64,000 nucleotides of DNA from Zoroaster sp. YZ-2022 (Eukaryota > Echinodermata > Asteroidea > Forcipulatida > Zoroasteridae). The DNA lies in NCBI GenBank assembly GCA_029582265.1, contig CM055823.1:16923019-16987018 (forward strand), given 5' to 3'. The notes beneath the pieces are model-generated. The model made no database searches. It was not told the DNA's origin and saw only the letters and a list, made by a program, of their open reading frames with translations. Made by a program: the position numbers and the translations under genes. This document shows, in pieces, positions 36,340 through 49,600 of the stretch; the stretch's first letter is position 1, and each line of letters opens with the position of its first letter.

Positions 36340-38155
36340 TATCTCAACTATCGCGAAGCTGAGGTACAGGTTCTGAAAAGAACCTTATCGCACAACTCAT
36401 ATCTCTGTCGCTAAAGCTACAGTCGCACTGTCACGACCTGGCGTTACCATTGTCCACATATGACCACGATTAAAACAATAAATTTCATCCGTTGCCATAC
36501 GTGTACATCCGTGGAACTTTCACTTCTACACGATTACACAAAGACTCCACTAAGGTTCCACAACGTATGACCCTGATTATACAACGATTGCTATAAGAGT
36601 ATACACAGTATTTACTAGGTATGCGTAACGATTACCCACGGATAATCACGTATACACAGCGATTGACCACGATGTTACTAATGATTCACAACGTATGACC
36701 ACGATTATACACGGATGTACAGCGATTGGTTAACGATTGCCCAACGATTGCACAGCGATTGTTCAACGGATGTAGCCGATCTTGTGACGATTGCCTGTAA
36801 ATACAGCCATTTTCCAAAATATAAAAGTTCTGACCCTATTTATACTTTTTCAATACCAAACAAGATCAGAATCGTTTTGAAATCGTGATTAATCGTGATA
36901 GATCGTGATAAATCGTTATGAAATCGTTATGATCGTTGTGTAATCTAATGCCCCAGTCACACTGGAGGATACGACAACTTACAACAGGTTACGATCGTCT
37001 GCGACTGGAAATTACAAGGAATCGTAGAAAAGTCCTGCGACAAGTCCCGGGTGGTTGCGGGTGGTCTTGGGGAGGTTTTCGATCATGTTCAAAAACCTGG
37101 CTGCGACCAAACTGGTCTTAGCTGGTCGTAGCTGGTCGTAGGTAGGTCTTCAATAGTCGTGCGATGGTCGTGCTACAAGTCTTGGGTGGTCTTACGTAGT
37201 CGTGGTTCATCGTGGGACTATCCAGTCGTCCAACAGTCGCACGACTATGCACGACTACTCACACGACTATGCGTGACTAGTCTTGCGACTGCACGACCAG
37301 TCGCACGACCAGTCGTGACTAGTCGTGCGACTGATCCTTGACAATCGTAGGTAGTCTTGGGTGATCGTACGACAAGTCCCTCAAGGTCTTGCAACCAGTC
37401 GTGCTATCAGTTGGCTACAAGTCGCAGACCAGTCGGGGACAGGTCTTATTGTGTGACTGCTAGGCCGACATCGCAGAAAAAACCTACGACCGGGCCAAGA
37501 CCGCCCTAGGTCGCACGACTGACATGGTCGTAGGCAATCGCAGCTCCAATGTGACTGGGGCATTACTGCAATCGTTATAAATTGTTGTCATACTTGGTCA
37601 TCCGTAGTGTAATCTTAACATTCGCAGTGTATCCGTTGAGCATCCGTTGTGTATCTTGTGTACATCCCTAGTCATACGTAATGCTTCCTGTGTGCATCCC
37701 TAGTGCATCCGTGGTGATTTCTGCCACGATTGTACAAAGGATGTTCACGTAATATGTCTACGATTGCTCACGAATGCCATTACGTATGAACTACGTATGA
37801 CTAGGGATGTACACAGGATACACAACGGATTTTTTCCCACGATTCCAGAACGATAGTTTTGAACTGTTTGAAACTTCCGTTGTGCCATCGTGGACCATAA
37901 CGGATGCCCAGGTATGATTAGGACTCTACTACGAATGACTAAGTATCCCCAACGTATCATTACGTATGACTACGGATGACCATCCGCTGGACATCCATTG
38001 TGCATTCGCAATCAACAATCGTGACAGTGTGACTGTAGCATAAGTGAGAATGGTTCAAGGGAGAACCAATGTCGGGCAACTCGTTTTTCTCTACTGTCGC
38101 TAACTGAGAAATATGGTTCAGGGAGAACCATGGGAACTTCACGAGTTATTCTCTA
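36340..38155. mobile_element. 1.8-kb foldback element with motif-rich arms
   Basis: Left and right arms (about 36,340-36,940 and 37,565-38,155) are degenerate inverse copies. The left carries AGCTACAGTCGCACTGTCACG and the right CGTGACAGTGTGACTGTAGC. The arms are made of short repeated ACGATTG, ACGTATGAC and CGGATG words. Within the outer rim GGTTC..AGAACC hairpins occur. No coding sequence. A separate inverted element sits in its centre. Confidence 0.7.
36949..37565. mobile_element. ~615-bp palindromic element nested in the foldback
   Basis: AATGCCCCAGTCACACTGGA at the left is inverted at the right (CCAATGTGACTGGGGCATT). The interior is packed with GGTCGT/ACGACC and GTCGCACGAC words in both orientations, which would form a long branched hairpin. 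Confidence 0.8.
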
Positions 38156-38254
38156 TGTTTCAGTAAACACATGGTGTTACCGCAAACCGAAACGATATCG
38201 ATATTCCACCATGCATAGCCTCAAATCTTATAACAGACAATATCTGGGAATTTT

Positions 38255-38485
38255 CATAAATTATAAGCCAGGGATAACATCATCACGATCAAAAGGGCAT
38301 GGAATCGGAGTGCTAGATGTAGATTAACTCAGTGACTGAAAATAATACCCCAATTGATAAGGTCCTATTGCTGCAGCATAAATGAGCCAGTAATTTTCAG
38401 TCACTGTGTTCATCTTAAACTAGAACACAAGATTCCATACCCTGTTGAAAGTCTCTTCTGATCGTGATGTAGTGTGCCTTTAATG
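38255..38485. mobile_element. ~200-bp MITE with TIRs
   Basis: CATCACGATC...GGCATGGAATCGGAGTG faces CATTCCATACCCTG...GATCGTGATG in inverse. GTGACTGAAAATAATACCC and GTCACTGTGTT form the inner arm. The same MITE family is split in each 1.76-kb unit and at 54,699/57,158. Confidence 0.7.
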
Positions 38486-40056
38486 TACACTACTAAAAAA
38501 AAATTAAAGGATCAAACTTGTCTACTAATATTTTTCAAAAATAGCATTGACATTGTAACTCATATGAGTGCCATTTTATTAAGTTATGTTCAGGCAACAA
38601 AACAAGACACACTTTTGTTCCAGTCCAATGCACACTTGCACTGCGGAGTACAGAAGACCCATGACATTGAAAAAACAGTTTGGTCAACACCATGAGCACA
38701 AAAGCAGAAGGAATTCAAATCGGGATTTTCAGTGTCTTAGCTGTCTTTTCTGTCATCTCAATACCGTGTGGGACCTCCACGGTTGCGAATGCACTCCCTG
38801 CAGCATTGCGGCATGCTTGTGATGAGTCTGCGAATGACATCTTGGCCAATATCTTGCCAGGCCCTACGGAGTGCTTCAGTGAGTTCCTGTACTGTCTGAG
38901 GAGGACGTGGCTGCCTTCAAACAGTGCGCTGAAGCAGGTCCCACAAATGTTCAAGGGGATTAAGGTCAGGGTATCGTGCTGGCCAGTCCATTCGCTGAAT
39001 CCCTTCCTCTTCAAGGAAGTTGTTCACCACCCTAGCTCTGTGCGGACGGGCATTGTCATCCATTAACACAAAGTTTTCACCTACTGCACCAGCATATGGC
39101 ATAACAATTGGGATGAGGATCTCATTGAGGTAGCGCTGTGCATTAATCCCACCCCTAGGGACGACCCCCAATGCTGATTCCTCTCCAGACCATTACTGAA
39201 CCACCTCCAAAATGATCGTGTTCCACCATGTTGTCCACTTGAAAACGATGTCCTCTCTCTCTTCAGACTCGGACACGTCTATCGTTAGTCGAAACACACA
39301 ACCTGGATTCATTGGTAAAGAGAACAGGAGTCCAGTGTCTGAGCTGCCAGTCCACATGAGCGTTGGCAAAGTTGCGTCTGGTTCTGTGATGTGCTACAGT
39401 CAGAGCAGGTACCACATTTGGTCTTCTGGCATGAAGACCATCACCGTGAAGACGATTGCGTATGGTTTGGTCACAAACTTGCACTCCTGTTGCATTGTGG
39501 AAGGCACAATGCAGTTGGACAGCTGTATGGAACCGGTTCCTAGTGGTCAGAATTCTCAGGTAGCGGTCTTGGGCAGGGGTTGTGGCCCTTGGCCGACCTT
39601 GTCCAGGTATCCTATGGTACTGACCAGTCTCTCTGTACCTCTGTACACCTCTACTAATGACACTCTGAGAAACTCCAAGTCTATCAGCCACTTGCCTCTG
39701 AGTCATCCCATCTTCAATCATTTGAACTGCTCTGGCAACTTCATCTTCAGTAAGTTGTCTCCGAACAGCACCACAAGTGACTACCACCAGTATTAATGTG
39801 CAAAGACAGTGAAAGATGGCCATCTTGAAATTGTGCAATACCTGACCAATGCACATCACCAAATGCTTTTTTGATTCTTCCAGTCAACTGGACTCTGAAA
39901 CACATGACTGAGCAATTGCATCATGTGACATTCTCTGGTGCTTAACCAAGCATGAACATGTGCTGCAGTGTACAATAAGTAAAATCAATGAGGTATACAC
40001 CTGGCTGAAATTTCCAAAGGCAAATGTTTGATCCTTTAATTATTTTGAGTAGTGTA
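38486..40056 (-). pseudogene. Tc1-like transposon, decayed transposase
   Basis: TACACTACT at both ends in inverse, with inner arm AATTAAAGGATCAAA; 1,571 bases, TA at the borders. The minus strand encodes an HTH (QRQVADRLGVSQSVISRGVQ), the linker GQGRPRATTP, a core start VLFTNESR where Tc1-like enzymes have the first catalytic aspartate (here asparagine), then in another frame NFVLMDDNARPHRARVV with the second aspartate and YPDLNPLEHLWD with the last acidic residue. Frames break near 39,170-39,262 and again near 38,917. Inactive. Confidence 0.88.
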
Positions 40057-41435
40057 TGACAAGGGCATCAAAGGCATGATTAATTTTGGATGAGCCAAAA
40101 CAAATTCTTTACCTGGCATACAAATGATGTACTTGCAAGAGGGTACTCGATCATCAGTGTTTATTCCTGATGTAGATGCTGCTGCAGAAATCAAAGATAG
40201 AAGACACATTATTACGCTACTATAGGTTTAACAATCAAAGACACTCAAAAATGTTATGTCGCTACTAACCCATTGACTTTGTGCAGTGCACTCAAATAAA
40301 TGCAAGCACATGGGGCTGTGATAGAAGGTCAAATCAAAACCACTCAACTGTAACATATGCAACTCTGCATATAACTTGTAAGACATACACAAGTGTGTTT
40401 GACTTTGCTACTATCTCCAATACAAAAATACACATGTGTGAACAATTGGCAATGCAACCAAAAATACTCAAGTGACTGTCTGTGGGTGCTGTGCTAACTG
40501 GGCCAAATTTCAGCCTGGGCATAGGAGGGTTAAGTTCATGTACACTGAAAGTGTTTCGTGTGTCCTCAAAACATGAATTTGGAATGCTTGCAACTGCAAT
40601 GATCACCAGAACAAATATTAATTTGGCAAATATGGCAACTACAGAATCAATCTCCTCATCAGATTTGATGGAAAGAAATGTTTTACACCTGTAAACAAAT
40701 CAATTTATTACATATTTTAACATGGGAACAGAACACAGCAATCGCCCTGTTGAGTGGAACTGATCCACCCATTCTGCAGTGTGCATTTACATGATCCAAC
40801 TTATTGAAATAAGCAATTCTCACCATCTTATAATTAAAAGGGAGTGTATATACACCAATGGTTAATAAATGAATGTGAATACATCCATATACTTATAGAA
40901 TCAAGAGATGTATAGAAGCCAAACTGTAGAAATATGTTCAAATATGTTTGTATTTGTTAAATGTGGAAATGTTTCAATGTCCAATGATCCATTTAAAATT
41001 TGAGTATTTCATTCCTACATTTCACACTGTCAAGTGGAATAACTTCTCAGGGTCTTCAGTATTTTGGCACCATTAACATATTACATTACAAGTATAATTC
41101 ACTCAGTTACTCCCTGAAATAATTAGGGAAAGAAATTACCCTTTCATTCCCGCTCTCAAAATATTCCGGATAACATCATACACTGACATCCTGCAACTTG
41201 AATTTGTATGTATAAAAGTATGTTGGATATTGCAATGGTAATGAAGGGATGTTTCCAAACCCCTTTTATGCTTAAACCAGTTAGAGTTAGTGTAATGCTT
41301 TCATGAGGATGCTTTCATAAAGGGGGTATATCGTCACAATCAGAGCAGGCTTGCGGCTTGGCAATGAATCCTCCACTGATAGTTCTAGATGAACTCAGAT
41401 GAACCCAGTGATCTATAGATAGATATAATACTCAC

Positions 41436-41541
41436 ATGCCTTTGTTGTAGCTGTTTTGCATATGATTGCATATATGATGATGGTTTGCCTCCTGTCCCAA
41501 CAAACAAAGGTGAATGTTCTGACCTCATAGCACCTGGTATG
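41436..41541 (-). CDS. Exon of an unrecognised gene
   Basis: 106 bases ending in a GTGAGT donor, reading IPGAMRSEHSPLFVGTGGK then PSSYMQSYAKQLQQRH, phase 0 at the end. The acceptor is ACTAAG, weaker than ideal. Same strand as the exons at 42.8-43.05 kb. Confidence 0.45.
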
Positions 41542-41853
41542 CTTAGTGTTCGCATTATTTCCATCGATATATATTTATAGTTAAATTTCTTCCTCTGAGA
41601 ATAAAGTAAACTGATCATGTCTGACTGGGTTTACAATAATTAAGCATTGACAATCCCATGAGGGCGTTATACTATACATGACTATATGAAGATCAAACTA
41701 TATATGTCTGGACGTGCAAGAAACAATTCAAGATTCTAGTTCATGGTTCATGTAAATTTCACTAGAACCCTTGTTGATAAAGAATCAACAAGATGTGTGT
41801 TATAAATATATAAAAAGAAGTTTGATATAGAGGGTGAGAATAAGAATTCTAAC

Positions 41854-41973
41854 CTGAACACCCACTGGAGGCAGGCCGTGTGTATTTTATGTAGAAGCTC
41901 ATAGTTGCCTCTCTAGAGTTTCATTCAATATGACTGTGGCAGGTCCAAGATGTTCTGTCTTGTGTCTGTAAAC
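41854..41973 (-). CDS. Possible exon of unknown gene with a frame break
   Basis: CATTTCAG acceptor and CAG/GTTAG donor bound 120 bases. The first part reads VYRHKTEHLGPATVILNETL, the second EATMSFYIKYTRPASSGCS one frame away. The slip at GAGAG suggests a one-base loss or a wrong exon call. Confidence 0.3.
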
Positions 41974-42838
41974 CTGAAATGAGAAATGTATTGTATCAGT
42001 AATTCTAATAAGGCTAAACAGCTCAGGTTCCACACCCAATACTTAATACCATGACTTTCAAAAAGCCTCATCCTTGTGATCCCTAGACAGCATCTTCCAT
42101 GGGGGTGTGATCCCTGGCCAACGACATGTATAAAAATTGAATGGCTTTTGATGCTTAGCGCCCCCAGAACAAAGATATTGACAAAGTAGGGAGAACCAAC
42201 ACAGAACTAGATAGCTCTAAATACCGGTACGGTAACCCAGATGTTGCAGGTTCAAACCCCGCTCTTGTCAATTCAGTAATTCATTTTAATAGACAGATTC
42301 AGCCATTCAGTGCAATATATTCATCATGATAATTTTTTTCCCCTGACACATCCAGCATTTTTCTGACTTACTTATGAATGCTTTGATTGAACATAAATTG
42401 GCAGAACTCATTCTCTGTGAATAACTTCAAATGTATGAATATCTTAAAAAATGTCTGGATCTACGGAGCGTTTTCTATGCATGTACTCTCTCCTATTGTA
42501 GCATTTTGTATTTCTCCTGCTCATGGAGCTTATCTAAGCACAATTTTCATTATGATAAGATTCCTTATTTGTTTGATCATCGTCCACGTAACTGCTCAGC
42601 CGTTTCTTAATTGATGAATCATATAATAAATATGAATGTGCCATTACAAAGTTTTGCAAATGAGGGGTCAGGGGCACTTGGTAGGGGTGGGTGAAAGGGT
42701 TAAGGGAGATACTTGTGTGTTCCCATGGTTACATCTAACAAGAATCCTGCAAAAGATGTGTGAGGACTATTCCATAAAATACCAGCTTTGGTGGTCATAC
42801 ATATACAGCCACCAGCATCTATGATATAACTTATAAAC

Positions 42839-42912
42839 TTGTTTTACCAATATGAAAGATGACCTGTAATATTTCATTAATTCTCCCCTTGCCTTCACCC
42901 AAATCAAGACTG
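42839..42912 (-). CDS. Exon of unknown gene, phase-matched to the next upstream exon
   Basis: TTTTCAG acceptor and GTTTAT donor. Joined to the exon at 42975-43053 it reads ...DVSDSSLDLGEGKGRINEIL then QVIFHIGKT without a break, using a split AGC codon. The phase agreement is good evidence that both are real exons. Confidence 0.5.
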
Positions 42913-42974
42913 CTGAAAATCGGTTATGTTTGAATTTTGCTGCGCAGCTTGCCAAAAATAACATTTATAATTAC

Positions 42975-43053
42975 CTGTCTGACACATCTGGTTCAATTCC
43001 CCTTTGGACTTGTCCAAAAAAATCACTGATGTATTCCCCATCTATGATGAGTC
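42975..43053 (-). CDS. Exon of unknown gene
   Basis: 79 bases, acceptor TTCAG, donor GTAATT, reading LIIDGEYISDFFGQVQRGIE then PDVSD. Continues in phase into 42839-42912. Family not recognised. Confidence 0.5.
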
Positions 43054-43295
43054 CTGAAGTTGAAAATAACATTCATTGTAAATTGATTTTCACTGAAACA
43101 CATTTAACTTTGTACAGTTCAGTGAGGAAAGAAATAAACTCACCACTATATACTTTCCGAGTAATTGCTTTGTTTCAAAAGAGATAAAGATTTTGTTCAA
43201 GAACAGCTACATGTATAACTTTAATCTTTTAAACATTTATAGGGGAAGACGATACTGATTTCAATGTCAAGTTGTAACCAACCGGTTCTTTTCAG

Positions 43296-43645
43296 AACTA
43301 TGGTCAAGCGGTTTAGTGCATCGGATTTGTATTCTGATGGCTGAGTCGTCAGAATGTGGGTTCGAATCCCAACCGCGACCGGGGTACTTGTGTCCTTGAG
43401 CAAGACACTTTACGATAATTGCTTCTCTCCACCCAGGGGTAAATGGGTACCTGTGAGGGCAGAGTTGGTTGTTGTGTTTGATTAGTCCATATGCGTTGAA
43501 ATGGCAGCAATTGAGCTGTATACTCCTCAGGGAGCTGAGATGGTTTCAGGAATGATTTATGAGCCTGATGAGCAGGGGTAATGCGCCTTGAGCACCAGTT
43601 TGGTGGATACGTGCGCCATATAAGTCCACATTATTATTATTATTA
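43296..43645 (+). mobile_element. tRNA-derived SINE, full-length copy
   Basis: A-box-like TGGTCAAGCGGTTTAGTGCA (43,301) and B box GGGTTCGAATCCC (43,358-43,370), the conserved middle near 43,395-43,450, and a 3' end GTGCGCCATATAAGTCCAC followed by about five ATT units. The tandem array that follows begins inside this SINE, at 43,498. Confidence 0.88.
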
Positions 43646-46600
43646 GGCCTATTAATATTACTATTCAAAAGAGAATTTCTACATGGTGTCACCACAAACA
43701 GTCATGATCAATGCATACTCAACTGCATGCATATACATCCATCATGGGAACAATTCCTGGTAAAAAAAAACCAGGTGTTGCAAAACTTAATTTCATAATT
43801 TGTTTTCCGCCTCCCCATGCCCCATCCTCTTCTATACTGCACACTCAAGCCTTGGTAGATTTTGCAGAAAACCTAGCTTATACTTGGTTCTAAATACCGG
43901 TACTAGTAATAGCGGTTGCACAGAGTGATCAAAGCATTTATGCTCACTGTAACGTTAATCTTAAAATTATTCAGTACTCACAAATGAATGGTTCACACAA
44001 GTCTGTATTCCAGATCCAAACTAAACTGTGAATTTGATCATGTTGATGTTTGTTTACCGGTGGTGGTATACACATGAAGCGCCCTCTTTCGTCAGCTTGG
44101 GACTGCATGCAATGTATCCACGCAGTACATAACTTAAAGGGACAGTATTGTCACGATCAACAGGGCATGGAATCAGAGTACTTGTTTTAGATTAACTTAG
44201 TGACTGAAAATAATACCCGAAATAGTAAGGTCATGACCGTTGCTGCTGAATAAATGAGCCAGTAATGTTCTAGCCTTGATCAAGGCGCGTCAGAACGGTT
44301 TGGTCTCATAATATTATTTTGCCCCGCAATTTAGCTATCCAAACTCCAGCGCGCATATTATTCACACAATACATATATGTACACGGATCCAGATGAATAA
44401 ACTAAATAAAACCCTCGTCGTCATCCAGGAAATCTCAGGGGAAGATGTTTAACAAGCAGACATGATAAAACGGACACTTTCAGTCGAAAGGTTGACTTTA
44501 ACCGTAAGGGAAATTCACGAACTGTGTATTTTATTTACCAATCTCAATAATCACAAAATATACATAGTGCCCTCTCTTGATTAGACAATTAATTATGTAT
44601 AAGGCCCAAAAAAAAAAAATTGTTGAGTTGCCCTCCAGTGAAAATATTTGAAGGGGTCGGTCGATCGGGATTTTTTTCTTTTTTTCTTTTTTTCTTCTCC
44701 TTGACTGTCATTTTAAGATTGAAATGCATTGGAACTGAAACCACATACCATGTTTTTCATTTGTATACCTATCAGCAAGGAATTTTGCTTCAGAATAAAA
44801 GTATCCCAAGCATTTTTGTTGTACTTTTCGCTGTGATTGACACAGCAAATTCATCCATATTGCGTGCAATGCTCAACATGCAACATGTGAGTGGCCATTC
44901 GATTTGAAATCGTGTAGATTGAGTCGCAATCGTTGACACACGTACAGTGCGGGGAGCCAGTGCACAACGTGTGAGGGCCATTTGATTTGAAAACGTGTAG
45001 ATTGAGTCGCAATCGTTGACATACAAAACAGTGCGCGAAGCCAGTGGAAAACATGTGAGGGGGCCATTCGATTGGAAAACGTGCAGATTGAGTCGCAATC
45101 GTTGGCACACAGTGTGTGAGAAGGCAGTGCACCATGTGAGGGCCGGGGCCATTCGATTTGAAAACATGTACTGTAGATTGAGTCTTGGGTACCAGTAAAT
45201 TTACCGGTAAAAAAAGTGGAAAATTTCACAAATCAAACGTATTTATGTTTTATACATGTTGAAATGGCAGCAATTGAGCTGTATACTCCTCAGGGAGCTG
45301 AGATGGTTTCAGGAATGATTTATGAGCCTGATGAGCAGGGGTAATGCGCCTTGAGCACCAGTTTGGTGGATACGTGCGCCATATAAGTCCACATTATTAT
45401 TATTATTAGGCCTATTAATATTACTATTCAAAAGAGAATTTCTACATGGTGTCACCACAAACAGTCATGATCAATGCATACTCAACTGCATGCATATACA
45501 TCCATCATGGGAACAATTCCTGGTAAAAAAAAACCAGGTGTTGCAAAACTTAATTTCATAATTTGTTTTCCGCCTCCCCATGCCCCATCCTCTTCTATAC
45601 TGCACACTCAAGCCTTGGTAGATTTTGCAGAAAACCTAGCTGATACTTGGTTCTAAATACCGGTATTAGTAATAGCGGTTGCACAGAGTGATCAAAGCAT
45701 TTATGCTCAGTGTAACGTTAATCTTAAAATTATTCAGTACTCACAAATGAATGGTTCACACAAGTCTGTATTCCAGATCCAAACTAAACTGTGAATCTTG
45801 ATCATGTTGATGTTTGTTTACCGGTGGTGGTATACACATGAAGCGCCCTCTTTCGTCAGCTTAGGACTGCATGCAATGTATCCACGCAGTACATAACTTA
45901 AAGGGACAGTATTGTCACGATCAACAGGGCATGGAATCAGAGTACTTGTTTTAGATTAACTTAGTGACTGAAAATAATACCCGAAATAGTAAGGTCATGA
46001 CCGTTGCTGCTGAATAAATGAGCCAGTAATGTTCTAGCCTTGATCAAGGCGCGTCAGAACGGTTTGGTCTCATAATATTATTTTGCCCCGCAATTTAGCT
46101 ATCCAAACTCCAGCGCGCATATTATTCACACAATACATATATGTACACGGATCCAGATGAATAAACTAAATAAAACCCTCGTCGTCATCCAGGAAATCTC
46201 AGGGGAAGATGTTTAACAAGCAGACATGATAAAACGGACACTTTCAGTCGAAAGGTTGACTTTAACCGTAAGGGAAATTCACGAACTGTGTATTTTATTT
46301 ACCAATCTCAATAATCACAAAATATACATAGTGCCCTCTTGATTAGACAATTAATTATGTATAAGGCAAAAAAAAAATTGTTGAGTTGCCCTCCAGTGAA
46401 AATATTTGAAGGGTCGGTCGATCGGGATTTTTATTTTTTATTTTTTCTTCTCCTTGACTGTCATTTTAAGATTGAAATGCATTGGAACTGAAACCACATA
46501 CCATGTTTTCATTTGTATACCTATCAGCAAGGAATTTTGCTTCAGAATAAAAAGTATCCCAAGCATTTTTGTTGTACTTTTCGCTGTGATTGACACAGCA

Positions 46601-49600
46601 AATTCATCCATATTGCGTGCAATGCTCAACATGCAACATGTGAGTGGCCATTCGATTTGAAATCGTGTAGATTGAGTCGCAATCGTTGACACACGTACAG
46701 TGCGGGGAGCCAGTGCACAACGTGTGAGGGCCATTTGATTTGAAAACGTGTAGATTGAGTCGCAATCGTTGACATACAAAACAGTGCGCGAAGCCAGTGG
46801 AAAACATGTGAGGGGGCCATTCGATTGGAAAACGTGCAGATTGAGTCGCAATCGTTGGCACACAGTGTGTGAGAAGGCAGTGCACCATGTGAGGGCCGGG
46901 GCCATTCGATTTGAAAACATGTACTGTAGATTGAGTCTTGGGTACCAGTAAATTTACCGGTAAAAAAAGTGGAAAATTTCACAAATCAAACGTATTTATG
47001 TTTTATACATGTTGAAATGGCAGCAATTGAGCTGTATACTCCTCAGGGAGCTGAGATGGTTTCAGGAATGATTTATGAGCCTGATGAGCAGGGGTAATGC
47101 GCCTTGAGCACCAGTTTGGTGGATACGTGCGCCATATAAGTCCACATTATTATTATTATTAGGCCTATTAATATTACTATTCAAAAGAGAATTTCTACAT
47201 GGTGTCACCACAAACAGTCATGATCAATGCATACTCAACTGCATGCATATACATCCATCATGTGAACAATTCCTGGTAAAAAAAAAACAGGTGTTGCAAA
47301 ACTTAATTTCATAATTTGTTTTCCGCCTCCCCATGCCCCATCCTCTTCTATACTGCACACTCAAGCCTTGGTAGATTTTGCAGAAAACCTAGCTGATACT
47401 TGGTTCTAAATACCGGTATTAGTAATAGCGGTTGCACAGAGTGATCAAAGCATTTATGCTCACTGTAACGTTAATCTTAAAATTATTCAGTACTCACAAA
47501 TGAATGGTTCACACAAGTCTGTATTCCAGATCCAAACTAAACTGTGAATCTTGATCATGTTGATGTTTGTTTACCGGTGGTGGTATACATGAAGCGCCCT
47601 CTTTCGTCAGCTTAGGACTGCATGCAATGTATCCACGCAGTACATAACTTAAAGGGACAGTATTGTCACGATCAACAGGGCATGGAATCAGAGTACTTGT
47701 TTTAGATTAACTTAGTGACTGAAAATAATACCCGAAATAGTAAGGTCATGACCGTTGCTGCTGAATAAATGAGCCGGTAATGTTCTAGCCTTGATCAAGG
47801 CGCGTCAGAACGGTTTCGTCTCATAATATTATTTTGCCCCGCAATTTAGCTATCCAAACTCCAGCGCGCATATTATTCACACAATACATATATGTACACG
47901 GATCCAGATGAATAAACTAAATAAAACCCTCGTCGTCATCCAGGAAATCTCAGGGGAAGATGTTTAACAAGCAGACATGATAAAACGGACACTTTCAGTC
48001 GAAAGGTTGACTTTAACCGTAAGGGAAATTCACGAACTGTGTATTTTATTTACCAATCTCAATAATCACAAAATATACATAGTGCCCTCTCTTGATTAGA
48101 CAATTAATTATGCATAAGGCCAAACAAAAAAAATTGTTGAGTTGCCCTCCAGTGAAAATATTTGAAGGGGTCGGTCGATCGGGATTTTTTATTTTTATTT
48201 TTTTTCTTCTCCTTGACTGTCATTTTAAGATTGAAATGCATTGGAACTGAAACCACATACCATGTTTTTCATTTGTATACCTATCAGCAAGGAATTTTGC
48301 TTCAGAATAAAAGTATCCCAAGCATTTTTGTTGTACTTTTCGCTGTGATTGACACAGCAAATTCATCCATATTGCGTGCAATGCTCAACATGCAACATGT
48401 GAGTGGCCATTCGATTTGAAATCGTGTAGATTGAGTCGCAATCGTTGACACACGTACAGTGCGGGGAGCCAGTGCACAACGTGTGAGGGCCATTTGATTT
48501 GAAAACGTGTAGATTGAGTCGCAATCGTTGACATACAAAACAGTGCGCGAAGCCAGTGGAAAACATGTGAGGGGGCCATTCGATTGGAAAACGTGCAGAT
48601 TGAGTCGCAATCGTTGGCACACAGTGTGTGAGAAGGCAGTGCACCATGTGAGGGCCGGGGCCATTCGATTTGAAAACATGTACTGTAGATTGAGTCTTGG
48701 GTACCAGTAAATTTACCGGTAAAAAAAGTGGAAAATTTCACAAATCAAACGTATTTATGTTTTATACATGTTGAAATGGCAGCAATTGAGCTGTATACTC
48801 CTCAGGGAGCTGAGATGGTTTCAGGAATGATTTATGAGCCTGATGAGCAGGGGTAATGCGCCTTGAGCACCAGTTTGGTGGATACGTGCGCCATATAAGT
48901 CCACATTATTATTATTATTAGGCCTATTAATATTACTATTCAAAAGAGAATTTCTACATGGTGTCACCACAAACAGTCATGATCAATGCATACTCAACTG
49001 CATGCATATACATCCATCATGGGAACAATTCCTGGTAAAAAAAAAACCAGGTGTTGCAAAACTTAATTTCATAATTTGTTTTCCGCCTCCCCATGCCCCA
49101 TCCTCTTCTATACTGCACACTCAAGCCTTGGTAGATTTTGCAGAAAACCTAGCTTATACTTGGTTCTAAATACCGGTACTAGTAATAGCGGTTGCACAGA
49201 GTGATCAAAGCATTTATGCTCACTGTAACGTTAATCTTAAAATTATTCAGTACTCACAAATGAATGGTTCACACAAGTCTGTATTCCAGATCCAAACTAA
49301 ACTGTGAATCTTGATCATGTTGATGTTTGTTTACCGGTGGTGGTATACACATGAAGCGCCCTCTTTCGTCAGCTTAGGACTGCATTCAATGTATCCACGC
49401 AGTACATAACTTAAAGGGACAGTATTGTCACGATCAACAGGGCATGGAATCAGAGTACTTGTTTTATATTAACTTAGTGACTGAAAATAATACCCGAAAT
49501 AGTAAGGTCATGACCGTTGCTGCTGAATAAATGAGCCAGTAATGTTCTAGCCTTGATCAAGGCGCGTCAGAACGGTTTGGTCTCATAATATTATTTTGCC

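Larger units (their letters stand above)
42425..43860. repeat. Segment paralogous to 11.1-12.6 kb
   Basis: It carries the same flanks and the same SINE as the earlier segment, with an extra insert at 42,755-43,200 that contains two phase-matched exons. Confidence 0.85.

Noticed and set aside
43301..43375. A true tRNA gene
   Set aside because: Box A and B are present, but the cloverleaf is incomplete and the sequence continues into a SINE body.
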